Source: Streptomyces griseorubiginosus
Lineage (GTDB): Bacteria > Actinomycetota > Actinomycetes > Streptomycetales > Streptomycetaceae
Direction of reading: 5' to 3'
Assembly: GCF_001514195.1 (NCBI RefSeq)
Contig: NZ_KQ948734.1
Span: 464,462 to 528,461, forward strand
DNA: 64,000 bases
In this document: in pieces, positions 56,097 to 64,000 of the stretch
How positions within the stretch are numbered: position 1 is the first letter of the stretch
How the letters are laid out: each line of letters begins with the position of its first letter
The notes under the pieces: model-generated
Databases searched by the model: none
What the model was told of the DNA's origin: nothing
Seen by the model: the letters and a program-made list of their open reading frames with translations, nothing else
Position numbers and translations under genes: made by a program

Positions 56097-59000
56097 TGGG
56101 CTTCGGTGACCTGGTCGACGACTTCGGCGACGGTCTGGAGAGCGCGGCCGAGGGCCTGAACAAGGGCGTCGGCGAGGCGGTCGGCTGGGGCACGGACAAG
56201 GCGGCGGGGCTGCTGTCGGACGTGGGCGCGGACGGCGCGGCCGAGAAGGTCCGCGACTTCGGCGAGAGCGTCGACAACCGCCTGGGCGGCACGGTCGCGG
56301 AACGCGCCCTGGGCGAGACCGAGGACCCGAGGGAACTGATCCACGGCAGCGCGGGTGCCCTCCGCGAACGGGCAGGTCACCTGCGGAAGTTCGCGGCGGC
56401 CTTCGAGAACGTCGGCCAGGGCATGCGCTCCCTCGACCCCGGCGAGTGGCGCGGCCGGGCGGCGGACGCGTTCCGCGCGAAGTTCGACGTCCAGCCGAAG
56501 CAGTGGCTGACGGCGGCGGACGCGTGTACGGCGGCGGCGGGCGCGCTGGAGTCGTACGCGGAGACGGTGAGCTGGGCGCAGGAGCGGGCGCGGGCGGCGA
56601 TCGAGACGTACCGGGCGGCGCAGGACGCCTCCCGGCGGGCGGCGGACACGTACGAGGCACAGGTGTCGGCGTACAACCAGGCCGCCGACCGCTACAACGC
56701 GACCGCCGAGGCGGGCGGCGACCCGGGCGTGAAGCCCACGAAACCGAGCGACTTCGTCGACCCCGGGACGGCGGGCCGCGAGGAAGCACAGGAGATCCTG
56801 ACCCACGCCCGCCGCCAGCGCACGGACATGGCGCAGGACGCCCGCCGCAAGGTGGCCGCCGCCCTGCAATCCGCCCCACCGAAGCCGGAGTTCACCGACC
56901 GCGTGGGCGCGGACGCGGCGGACCTGTTCGTAGGCACCCAGCTCAACTCGGTCCACGTCCTGGGCGGTTTGGTGCGGGGCGGCACGGACGTCCTGAAGCT
57001 GGCCCGCACGGTGAACCCGCTGGACCCCTACAACCTCACCCACCCCGGCGAGTGGTCGAAGAACTCCTCCATGCTGCTGGCAGGGCTGGTGGGCACGGCG
57101 GCCCACCCCGAGCGCCTGCCGATGTCGATCCTGGGGACGGGGTGGTCGAGCGATCCCGGGGACGCGATGGGGTACCTGGCGTCGAACCTGATCGGCGGGA
57201 AGGGCGCGGGGGGTGTGGGCCGGGCGGCGCTGAAGGACGCGTTGCGGGGGGCGGCGAAGGACGCGGCGGCGGGAGCGGCGCGCAACGGCACGCGTCGCGG
57301 GCTCATGGACGTGGCCCGGGAACTGAAGTGCAAGGTGTTCGGCAGCGACCCGATCGACATGGCCACCGGCCGCATGTCGCTGCCCCAGACGGACGTATCG
57401 CTCCCGGCACGGCTTCCCCTGGTCTTCACCCGCCAGTTCGAGTCGTCGTACCGGGCGGGCCGCTGGTTCGGCCCGTGCTGGACGTCGACGGCCGACCAGC
57501 GCCTGGAGATCGACGCCGAGGGGGTCGTCCTCGTCCGCGAGGACGGCTCGTTGCTGGCGTATCCGCACCCGGCTCCCGGTGTGCCGGTGTTGCCGCTGGC
57601 GGGCGAGGGTCACCCCCTGACGGTCGACGAGTACGGCGACTACACGGTCACCGACCCTGTGGCCGGTCGCGTCTGGGACTTCGCCGGACCGGGCGGCGAC
57701 GGCAACGGCATCGCCCTGCTCTCCCAGATCATCGACCGCTCCGGCCAGTGGCTGACGTTCGAGTACGACGACGAGGGCGCCCCGACCGGGATCGTGCACT
57801 CGGCCGGCTACGACCTGCGGATCGAGCGGTCCGAGAACCGGATCACGGCCCTGCACCTGGCCGCCGGTCCCGATGACGCCATCGAACTGGTCCGCTTCGG
57901 CTACGACGCCGGAGGCCACCTCTCGACGGTGACGAAGTCCTCCGGCCTCCCCACCCGCTTCACCAACGACACGCTCGGCCGGATCACCGCCTGGACGGAC
58001 ACGAACAACTCCTCGTACCACTACGCCTACGACGACGAGGACCGCTGTGTCTCGCAGGGCGGCGAAGCGGGCCACCTGAGCTACACGTACACCTACGGCG
58101 ACCCGGACCCGACGACCGGCCACCGGATCGTCACGGCGGTCAACTCCCTGGGCCACAGCACGCGTTACGAGATCACCAAGAACGTCCAGGTGGCCGCGGT
58201 GACGGCCCCGGACGGCTCGACCACCCGCACCACCCACGACCGCGCCCACCGCCCCCTCACGGTCACCGACCCACTCGGCCGAACGGTGAGCTACACCTAC
58301 GACGAAGCGGGCCGCACGGTCCTGGCGATCCGCCCGGACGGCCACTACACGAGCGTCGCGTACGACGCCCAGGGCCTGCCGATCACGGTGACCGGCGTGG
58401 ACGGCAAGCGAGTTGAGCAGCAGTTCGACGAGTACGGCAACCGCACGGCCGTGACGGACGCCTCGGGCGCGACGACCCGCTTCACGTACGACGACCGGGG
58501 CCACCTGGCATCGGTCACCAACGCCCTCGGCAACGTGTCGCGTGTGCGCTGCGACGCGGCAGGCCTCCCGCTGGAGATCACCGACCCCCTGGGCGCGGTG
58601 ACCCGCTATTCACGCGACGCCTTCGGCCGCCCGGTCCGGATCACCGACCCGACGGGTGCGGTGACGGACCTGGAATGGACGGTGGAGGGCCGCCTGTACC
58701 GCCGTACGGCCGCGGACGGCACGACGGAATCCTGGACGTACGACGGAGAGGGCAACTGCACAGCCCACACGGACGCGTCGGGCGCGGTCTCCCGCTACGA
58801 ATACACCCACTTCGACCTGCTCGCCGCCCGCACGGGCCCGGACGGCGTCCGCCACGAGTTCACACACGACACGGAACTACGCCTCACACAGGTGGTGAAC
58901 CCACAGGGCATGACATGGAGTTACACCTACGACGCGGCGGGTCGCCTGATCTCGGAGACGGACTTCGACGACCGCACGCTGACGTACACCCACGACGCGG

Positions 59001-60787
59001 CGGGCCAACTGACCTCCAGCACCACGGCCTCCGGCGAGTCGATCCACTTCACGCGGGACGTCCTGGGGCAGGTGCTCCGCAAGGACGCGGCCGGGGCGGT
59101 TACGACGTACGCGTACGACATGTCGGGCGCCTTGGCGGGGGCGACGAGCCCGGACGCGAGGGTGACTTGGGGAAGGGACGCAGTCGGCCGCGTGCTCTCG
59201 GAGACGGTGAACGGCCGCGCGCTCACCCTCACCTATGACGTGCTGGGCCGCCGCACCAGCCGCACCACTCCCACCGCTGCGACGACGACGTGGACGTACG
59301 ACGCGTCGGGCAACCCCACTGCCATGGTGGTGTCGGGCCGCCCCCTCACCTTCACGCACGACGAGGCGGGCCGTGAACTGACGCGCCACATAGGCGAGTC
59401 GGTGACCCTGACGCAGTCCTTCGACCCCTTGGGCCGCCTGACGAAACAGGACTTGGTGGGCCGGGCAGGCACCCGCCTCCAGCACCGCACGTACACCTAC
59501 CGCTCCGACGGCAACCTCACGGCCATCGAGGACGTGAACGGCCGGCGCAGCTTCGACTTGGACGCGGTGGGCCGTGTGACGGCGGTCCACGCGGCGAACT
59601 GGACGGAGACGTACGCGTATGACGAGGCGGGCAACCAGACGTCCGCCTCTTGGCCGACTGACCACCCGGGCAGCGAATCGACCGGCACCCGGGAGTACGC
59701 GGGCACCCGCATCACCCGAGCCGGCTCCGTCCGCTACGAACATGACGAAGCGGGCCGCATCACCCTCCGCCAGAAGACCCGCCTCTCGCGCAAGCCGGAC
59801 ACGTGGCGCTACGAGTGGGACGCGGAGGACCGCCTGACGTCGGTGACGACTCCGGACGGCACGCGCTGGCGCTACCGCTACGACCCCCTGGGCCGCCGCA
59901 CAGCGAAACAACGCCTGGCTCCGGACGGCGAATCAGTCCTGGAACAGGTGGACTTCACCTGGGACGGCACAACGCTCTGCGAACAGACGACGAGTTCCTC
60001 CTCCGTCCCCCACCCGGTAACCCTGACCTGGGACCACCAGGGCCTGCACCCCCTGTCCCAAACGGAACGCATCACGTCGGCAGAGGCCCCGCAACAGGAG
60101 ATCGACTCCCGCTTCTTCGCCATCGTCACGGACCTGGTCGGCACCCCGACGGAACTCATCGACGAACAGGGCGAGATCGCCTGGCGCAAGAGAAGCACCC
60201 TGTGGGGCGCAACAGCGTGGGCAGCCGACAGCACGGCCTACACCCCACTGCGCTTCCCGGGCCAGTACTACGACCCCGAGACGGGCCTGCACTACAACTA
60301 CTTCCGCCACTACGACCCCGAGACGGCCCGGTACACCACCACGGACCCTCTCGGAATCGGCCCCGCCCCGAACCCCAGTGTCTACGTGCACAACCCCCAC
60401 ACCTGGACCGATCCTCTGGGACTGGCACCGTGCAATCTGGATTTCGCCAATCGGAAAGAGGCATTCAACGCGGCGAAGGACAGGGCCGGAGTCCCACGCA
60501 GCCAACAGCCTTCTCGGCAGTGGACCGTCGGTGATGATCCCGCACAGCGCCACCGGGTCAGCAACTACGTGTACGATCCGAATCCTGGTTCTCATGGGCG
60601 TTACTATCAGTATGAAACGCCCGAGGGTATACGGGTTGTCGTGGAGCATACGAGGGACCCGAACGCTCCGAATCCGCACTTTCATGCGGGGCAGCCGAAA
60701 TTGGGCGAGCTTACGGAAAATATGATGGGTCGACGCTATCAGCAGGTCGGAGAGAAGCATCACTTCTACTACCCTGGGGAAAGTTAG
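56096..60787 (+). CDS. RHS-repeat polymorphic toxin, T7SS-type N-terminus, HNH/Endo VII-like nuclease tip
   Basis: A 1563-residue secreted toxin. Residues about 75-220 are a helical T7SS entry domain (HLRKFAAAFENVGQGMRSLDPGEWRGRAADAFRAKF, with WRG). DUF6531 starts near DPIDMATGRMSLPQTDVSLPARLPLVFTRQFESSYRAGRWFGPCW (about 420). Residues about 540-1370 are YD/RHS repeats (YDEAGRT, YDALG-like units) that form a cage. The core ends FPGQYYDPETGLHYNYFRHYDPETARYTTTDPLG, then PLGLAP. The tip (1446-1563) has EAFNAAKDRAGVPRSQQPSRQW, VVVEHTRDPNAPNPHFHAG and EKHHFYY, resembling HNH/EHHH endonuclease toxins. The tip DNA is visibly AT-richer than the rest. The immunity gene follows at once. Confidence 0.88.
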   Translation: MGFGDLVDDFGDGLESAAEGLNKGVGEAVGWGTDKAAGLLSDVGADGAAEKVRDFGESVDNRLGGTVAERALGETEDPRELIHGSAGALRERAGHLRKFAAAFENVGQGMRSLDPGEWRGRAADAFRAKFDVQPKQWLTAADACTAAAGALESYAETVSWAQERARAAIETYRAAQDASRRAADTYEAQVSAYNQAADRYNATAEAGGDPGVKPTKPSDFVDPGTAGREEAQEILTHARRQRTDMAQDARRKVAAALQSAPPKPEFTDRVGADAADLFVGTQLNSVHVLGGLVRGGTDVLKLARTVNPLDPYNLTHPGEWSKNSSMLLAGLVGTAAHPERLPMSILGTGWSSDPGDAMGYLASNLIGGKGAGGVGRAALKDALRGAAKDAAAGAARNGTRRGLMDVARELKCKVFGSDPIDMATGRMSLPQTDVSLPARLPLVFTRQFESSYRAGRWFGPCWTSTADQRLEIDAEGVVLVREDGSLLAYPHPAPGVPVLPLAGEGHPLTVDEYGDYTVTDPVAGRVWDFAGPGGDGNGIALLSQIIDRSGQWLTFEYDDEGAPTGIVHSAGYDLRIERSENRITALHLAAGPDDAIELVRFGYDAGGHLSTVTKSSGLPTRFTNDTLGRITAWTDTNNSSYHYAYDDEDRCVSQGGEAGHLSYTYTYGDPDPTTGHRIVTAVNSLGHSTRYEITKNVQVAAVTAPDGSTTRTTHDRAHRPLTVTDPLGRTVSYTYDEAGRTVLAIRPDGHYTSVAYDAQGLPITVTGVDGKRVEQQFDEYGNRTAVTDASGATTRFTYDDRGHLASVTNALGNVSRVRCDAAGLPLEITDPLGAVTRYSRDAFGRPVRITDPTGAVTDLEWTVEGRLYRRTAADGTTESWTYDGEGNCTAHTDASGAVSRYEYTHFDLLAARTGPDGVRHEFTHDTELRLTQVVNPQGMTWSYTYDAAGRLISETDFDDRTLTYTHDAAGQLTSSTTASGESIHFTRDVLGQVLRKDAAGAVTTYAYDMSGALAGATSPDARVTWGRDAVGRVLSETVNGRALTLTYDVLGRRTSRTTPTAATTTWTYDASGNPTAMVVSGRPLTFTHDEAGRELTRHIGESVTLTQSFDPLGRLTKQDLVGRAGTRLQHRTYTYRSDGNLTAIEDVNGRRSFDLDAVGRVTAVHAANWTETYAYDEAGNQTSASWPTDHPGSESTGTREYAGTRITRAGSVRYEHDEAGRITLRQKTRLSRKPDTWRYEWDAEDRLTSVTTPDGTRWRYRYDPLGRRTAKQRLAPDGESVLEQVDFTWDGTTLCEQTTSSSSVPHPVTLTWDHQGLHPLSQTERITSAEAPQQEIDSRFFAIVTDLVGTPTELIDEQGEIAWRKRSTLWGATAWAADSTAYTPLRFPGQYYDPETGLHYNYFRHYDPETARYTTTDPLGIGPAPNPSVYVHNPHTWTDPLGLAPCNLDFANRKEAFNAAKDRAGVPRSQQPSRQWTVGDDPAQRHRVSNYVYDPNPGSHGRYYQYETPEGIRVVVEHTRDPNAPNPHFHAGQPKLGELTENMMGRRYQQVGEKHHFYYPGES

Positions 60788-61230
60788 TGGCTAGCAATGA
60801 GCTGCGGTTGAAGTTGCAGCGGAGAAGGGAAGAAGAGCAGGCTTCTGGAATTGCAGAGTCACTTACGGGTGCACGCACACTTGGATACGTGCAAGATGAT
60901 GAGATTCCTGACTGGGTGCGTCTGAAGGTTTCTGAATGGATGCGTTCCGATTCCTCGCCGGACTCGCGAATTGATGACGAGGTCCAAGACAAGGTCGATC
61001 GATGGATCGAAAAATTCGCCCATGACTCAGGTGTCGGGAAAAGATTTTATTGCAGGACCGGCTTGGTTTTTTTCCCGTGGCTTGACTGTGAAGTGGATGA
61101 CGGAGATTGGGTACGGGAGCTTCGCCTGGCCATCGGTAACGACCTGGTCATTGTTTCCCGTGACAAGAAAGTGGCTGTGGCCTTCTTCCAAGAGGAGTAT
61201 GAGTATCTAGCTTTTTCTATGGCGCAATGA
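60787..61230 (+). CDS. Probable immunity protein for the RHS toxin
   Basis: A 147-residue soluble acidic protein. It begins with a basic coiled helix (ASNELRLKLQRRREEEQASGI) and later has RFYCRTGLVFFPWLDCEVDDGDWVRELRLAIGNDLVIVSRDKKVAVAFFQEEYEYLAFSMAQ. No named immunity domain is recognised. Its GTG start overlaps the toxin's TAG by one base, the classic placement for the cognate immunity gene. Codon usage is far less GC-rich than the neighbouring genes, as in the toxin tip, so the two probably arrived together. Confidence 0.75.
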   Translation: MASNELRLKLQRRREEEQASGIAESLTGARTLGYVQDDEIPDWVRLKVSEWMRSDSSPDSRIDDEVQDKVDRWIEKFAHDSGVGKRFYCRTGLVFFPWLDCEVDDGDWVRELRLAIGNDLVIVSRDKKVAVAFFQEEYEYLAFSMAQ

Positions 61231-61481
61231 GCATGAGTAACGATGAGTTCGATGTCGTGATCACGCTGGTCAGTACGGTCGGCGTGATGGTGGAGGCGCA
61301 GGGGTTCGAGGGATTCGTAGACCTCAGAAAGCATCCCTCTTGGTGGGATGGTGCAGATTCGCCCCAGATCGGGGACCGACTGCACGTTGTCGTCCTGGAT
61401 GACTCAAGAACGCCTCCGCGCCTCAGCGCGCTCCAGGATGACATCGAAATTTCCAGGAGGGCTCGAGGTGGGGGTCCATGA
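61227..61481 (+). CDS. Small protein with S1-like pattern, end of toxin cassette
   Basis: An 84-residue protein: DEFDVVITLVSTVGVMVEAQGFEGFVDLRKHPSWWDGADSPQIGDRLHVVVLDDSRTPPRLSALQDDIEISRRA. The order of G-x-x-V, G-F-x-G-F-V-D, G-D-x-x-x-V-V-V-L-D and R-L-S resembles the S1/OB RNA-binding fold (inference). It overlaps the immunity gene by four bases (ATGA), so it belongs to the same operon. It may be a second immunity factor or a remnant of an older cassette. Confidence 0.65.
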   Translation: MSMSNDEFDVVITLVSTVGVMVEAQGFEGFVDLRKHPSWWDGADSPQIGDRLHVVVLDDSRTPPRLSALQDDIEISRRARGGGP

Positions 61482-61554
61482 TGCTCACCGCAGGTGGGGT
61501 TCTGATCAGTGACTGCTCAGGTGGCTTGCCGTGGAGAAGAGTCGGCCTCCCGGG

Positions 61555-63054
61555 CTATCGGGGTTGCCAGGCCCGTACGAGATCCTCCGGCCCCCAATGC
61601 GCGGTCAGTGGCAGTCCGTCGGCGACACCGCAGCGTGACACCGCGACACGCGGGGTGTCGGGATCGGTTCCGGGGACGGCGAGCATGTCGCGGACGAGGG
61701 CGTCGTAATCGTGGTGGTTGAAGGGCTGGTTCTCGAGCCACTTGACAGAACCGACGAAGTGCACCTGCCGGGCCACCGGTTCGCGGTCCGCGCCGACGAG
61801 ATCGATCTCGGGGTTGTTCTGCCGGTTCCACCAGCCGCCGACGGCCTCGGTCTCGGGCCACTCCTCGTCGGGAAGCACGCGAAGCAGCGACTCACGGATC
61901 AGCGGCTCGACGGCGCGGCCGCGCCAGGTGGGCCAGGACCGTTCGATACGTTCCAGCGCCACATCGCCACGGCCACGCTCGATCAGCGGGATCGCACGCT
62001 GCAAAAACGCCAGCCAGAAGCGCAGATACGGGTCGGCGGTCCGGTAGCGCTTGTTCTTGCTGTCCGGTTTGACGGACAGCGGGAGGTCGGCTGTCAGAAC
62101 TCGCTTGTCCTGAAGGGTCGCCAACAGCGGGGAAAGCGTGCCGGACGGCAGCGCTCCACCACCGCCGGCCTGCGCGGCGATCGCGCTGAACGTCCGCTCG
62201 CCACTGCCGACCGCTTCCAGTACGGCCCGTGAGTGCGACGCCTCAGGGAACTCGCCCAAGAGGGAGAGCTCGCCGGCCACCAGCAGGGGAGACAGGGGGT
62301 TGGTGACGGAAGCCCGGAGGAAGTCGGTACGGCTCATTCCCGGACGCCATGACTGCACGATCTCAGGGAAGCCCCCGGTGATCAGCTGCGCATCCACCGC
62401 GTCTGCCGCGTCCAACTCGGTCATGGCTTGCACGTCGGCCAGGTTCAGGGGTCGGACGGTCATCTTCGTCGCCCGACCGAAAAACGGCCGTCCGTACGAC
62501 TGCAACGACTCCATCACCGACACGTCGCTGCCGACGAGCAGGAGCAGCACCGGCTTCGTCGACAGGTGGCGGTCCCAGACGGTCTGGAGCGCGCCCTCGA
62601 ATTCCTGGTCCTGCTCGACCAGCCAGGGCACCTCATCGATAACGGCGATGCTGGGCGAGTCGTCGGCAACCGCAAGCGACAGTGAGCGCAGGGCCTGGTT
62701 CCAGTCCTGCGCCTGGAGACCGGCGACCAGTTCCGCCGCCGGCAGCGGGGACTGCGCAAGAATCGCGGTGAACTCGGCACGCTCGGTCACAGGGTTGCGG
62801 CCCCTGGTGGCCTGAAAGACCACATACGGCACCCCCGAGCGGTCACAGAACTCCTGGACCAGCCGGGACTTCCCGACCCGCCGTCGGCCCGTCATGATCA
62901 CGGCCCGACCCCTGGTGGCGCCACTGCCCTGCATCACCGACTCGAGCTGCTCACGCAAGTGCGCGAGGTCTGTGGCCCGACCACGGAACTCCACGAAAGC
63001 GACCTCGCTTAAGGTAGATCCAATCTTACGTAGATTGAATCTTACTTTAGCCAT
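61555..63054 (-). CDS. AAA ATPase with DUF234-like C-terminal domain
   Basis: A 499-residue STAND/archaeal-type ATPase. FRGRATDLAHLREQL opens the domain; Walker A is MTGRRRVGKSRLVQEF; Walker B is SIAVIDEVPWLVEQ; sensor 1 is LLLLVGSDVSVME. A winged-helix part (TFSAIAAQAGGGGALPSGTLSPLLATLQDKRVL) leads to a C-terminal domain (NNPEIDLVGADREPVARQVHFVGSVKWLENQPF) with an E-I-D-L-V...S-V-K-W pattern of restriction-like nucleases, as in DUF234 proteins. Function is unknown. With the ATG at 63054, codon 15 is TTA, rare in Streptomyces and dependent on bldA tRNA; a GTG at 62994 (V-E-F-R-G-R) is the alternative start that would exclude it. Confidence 0.85.
   Translation of the reverse strand: MAKVRFNLRKIGSTLSEVAFVEFRGRATDLAHLREQLESVMQGSGATRGRAVIMTGRRRVGKSRLVQEFCDRSGVPYVVFQATRGRNPVTERAEFTAILAQSPLPAAELVAGLQAQDWNQALRSLSLAVADDSPSIAVIDEVPWLVEQDQEFEGALQTVWDRHLSTKPVLLLLVGSDVSVMESLQSYGRPFFGRATKMTVRPLNLADVQAMTELDAADAVDAQLITGGFPEIVQSWRPGMSRTDFLRASVTNPLSPLLVAGELSLLGEFPEASHSRAVLEAVGSGERTFSAIAAQAGGGGALPSGTLSPLLATLQDKRVLTADLPLSVKPDSKNKRYRTADPYLRFWLAFLQRAIPLIERGRGDVALERIERSWPTWRGRAVEPLIRESLLRVLPDEEWPETEAVGGWWNRQNNPEIDLVGADREPVARQVHFVGSVKWLENQPFNHHDYDALVRDMLAVPGTDPDTPRVAVSRCGVADGLPLTAHWGPEDLVRAWQPR
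63017..63048 (-). repeat. AT-rich 16-bp direct repeat at the start of the AAA ATPase gene
   Basis: On the minus strand GTAAGATTCAATCTAC is followed at once by GTAAGATTGGATCTAC, two copies differing at two positions. It is the most AT-rich stretch outside the toxin cassette. If translation starts at GTG 62994 this would be an operator overlapping the promoter; if it starts at 63054 it encodes VRFNLRKIGST. Confidence 0.6.
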
Positions 63055-63084
63055 GCCAGCCTTGCCAGCACGTCCGAAGCCGTC

Positions 63085-63753
63085 CTACGCCGGTTTCCTC
63101 GCCACCAGGTATGCCCGGGACAGCTTCTCCTCGCCGAGGGGCTCTCTGAGGACGCGGAGGACCACCTCCAGGCCCGCCTCGGCCAGCGGCTCTGCCACCG
63201 CCTCCGGTGCGCGGAGCCAGTAGTCCAGGGAGATCTTGTGGCCGAAGCGTTCGTCGAGGTGCATGCGGGTGCCGCCGGGCTCGTACTGGAAGCCGATCAG
63301 GGCGTGGGCGCCGGGGGCGAGGACTCGGTGGAACTCCGCGAAGGCCGTCGGGAGGTGGTCGTCGGGGACGTGGATGATCGAATAGAGGGCTGTGATGCCG
63401 CCGAGCGTCTCCGACGGCAGGTCCAGCGATGTCATCGAGCCCACGTGGAAGCGGAGGTCCGGGTGAGCCCGGCGAGCGAGTTCCACCATCTTCGGGGAGA
63501 CGTCCACGCCGAAGACCGGGACACCGAGGTCGTGGAGCGCCGCGGTCACGTGTCCCGGGCCGCTGCCGACATCGGCCACCGGGCCCTTCCCCTGCTCCTG
63601 CACCAACTCCGCGAAGCCGGTGATCTGGGCTCTGTCCAGCGTGGGGATGCCGGCCCAGTCGGAGAACTGCTCGGTGTAGGGCTCGGCGATCGTGTCGTAC
63701 GCGGTGCGGGTGGCCCGTATGAAGTCGGGGGTCTCGGCGTTCACGGGCTGCAC
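63085..63753 (-). CDS. Class I SAM-dependent methyltransferase
   Basis: A 222-residue methyltransferase. Motif I is VADVGSGPGHVTAALHDLG (E/D-x-G-x-G-x-G), motif II GVDVSPKMVELARR, then HVGSMTSLDLPSETLGGITALYSIIHVPDDHLPTAFAEFHRVLAPGAHALIGF, as in Methyltransf_11/25. The N-terminal TRTAYDTIAEPYTEQFSDW is the family's usual cap. The substrate cannot be predicted. The GTG start at 63753 is likely; another GTG lies three codons later. It is 30 bases downstream of the AAA ATPase start but transcribed into that gene's direction, so the two could share a transcript. Confidence 0.9.
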   Translation of the reverse strand: MQPVNAETPDFIRATRTAYDTIAEPYTEQFSDWAGIPTLDRAQITGFAELVQEQGKGPVADVGSGPGHVTAALHDLGVPVFGVDVSPKMVELARRAHPDLRFHVGSMTSLDLPSETLGGITALYSIIHVPDDHLPTAFAEFHRVLAPGAHALIGFQYEPGGTRMHLDERFGHKISLDYWLRAPEAVAEPLAEAGLEVVLRVLREPLGEEKLSRAYLVARKPA

Positions 63754-63797
63754 CCTAGTAGGGCGTCACAGGGTGGCGGGTGGAGTTTCCCTGACGG

Positions 63798-63998
63798 TCA
63801 TCGGGGGTTGGGGTGTGGGGACTTCAGAGCTTCGAGGAAGGTCGTGAAGGTATCGGCCGGGAAGGTGAGGGTGGCCCTGGTCGGGGTCTTGGAGTCGCGG
63901 ATGGCTATCTGGGTGGGGCGAATGGCGATCTCTACGCAGGCGTTGCCGTCGCCGCCGCCGGAGTAGGACGACTTCCGCCAGTGCTCGCGTGTGCTCAT
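63798..63998 (-). CDS. DUF397 protein
   Basis: A 66-residue protein: WRKSSYSGGGDGNACVEIAIRPTQIAIRDSKTPTRATLTFPADTFTTFLEAL. W-x-K-S-S-Y-S-G-x-x-G-x-x-C-V-E and the VRDSKxP-like turn define DUF397, abundant in Streptomyces and normally encoded just after a helix-turn-helix (XRE/Scr1-type) regulator, as with BldB-like or abaA-type pairs. The regulator should lie just beyond the right edge of the window. Confidence 0.92.
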   Translation of the reverse strand: MSTREHWRKSSYSGGGDGNACVEIAIRPTQIAIRDSKTPTRATLTFPADTFTTFLEALKSPHPNPR

Positions 63999-64000
63999 CA

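Noticed and set aside
55931..58504. 857-codon minus-strand frame opposite the RHS toxin
   Set aside because: Antisense to DUF6531 and RHS repeats that are unmistakable on the plus strand.
61478..61721. Small plus-strand frames after the toxin cassette
   Set aside because: They run antisense into the AAA ATPase gene and lack conservation-like features.

Overview
The window is chromosomal DNA of a high-GC actinomycete, almost certainly a Streptomyces. The evidence is pervasive third-position G/C, GTG and TTG starts, several leaderless genes, a GH20 hexosaminidase, a DUF397 gene and a wall teichulosonic acid-type locus. The order sdhCDAB, GH20, two ECF sigma modules, acyl-CoA mutase, LeuE, NeuA/NeuB matches, from memory, the S. 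coelicolor SCO4855-SCO4882 neighbourhood. I could not run an alignment, so that comparison is established knowledge plus inference. No rRNA, tRNA, CRISPR array or insertion sequence was recognised.

Layout. 1-9.6 kb: end of a metallophosphoesterase, an orphan family-5 solute-binding protein, an RsbW-like ATPase, a two-component system divergent from an MMPL exporter with an extra C-terminal domain, and a membrane protein/DCC thioredoxin-like/TetR operon preceded by two identical palindromic operators. 9.7-16.6 kb: a TM2 protein with tandem repeats, DUF2752, a probably DNA-damage-inducible DUF4132 pair, an M48 protease, a secreted Cip1-like protein. 16.6-28.5 kb: succinate dehydrogenase, OHCU decarboxylase-like protein, GH20 enzyme, several small Streptomyces-type hypotheticals, and a large secreted PGRP-type amidase.

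28.7-40.4 kb is the most interesting stretch. Two paralogous modules, each an ECF sigma factor plus a single-pass membrane partner, flank a complete Fxs-type RiPP/conflict locus on the opposite strand. The locus holds a 55-residue FxsA-like precursor, the TIR protein FxsC, the ParA-like/TIR-like/NB-ARC/TPR giant FxsT, the radical SAM maturase FxsB and a HEXXH protein. The precursor ends in FTSALL, one residue longer than the FxSxx-COOH terminus that names the family.

40.6-55.1 kb: L,D-transpeptidase and B12-dependent mutase divergent across four 22-bp repeats; LeuE exporter; an FAD monooxygenase divergent from its TetR regulator across two identical operators; then a glycopolymer locus (acyltransferase, two polysialyltransferase-like enzymes, GT2, a further putative glycosyltransferase, a NeuA-HAD fusion and a short NeuB). 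This probably makes a Kdn/sialic-acid-like wall polymer. 55.1-61.5 kb: a type VII-secreted RHS polymorphic toxin cassette with an AT-rich nuclease tip and two small downstream genes. 61.5-64 kb: an AAA/DUF234-like ATPase with a TTA codon near its start, a methyltransferase and a DUF397 protein.
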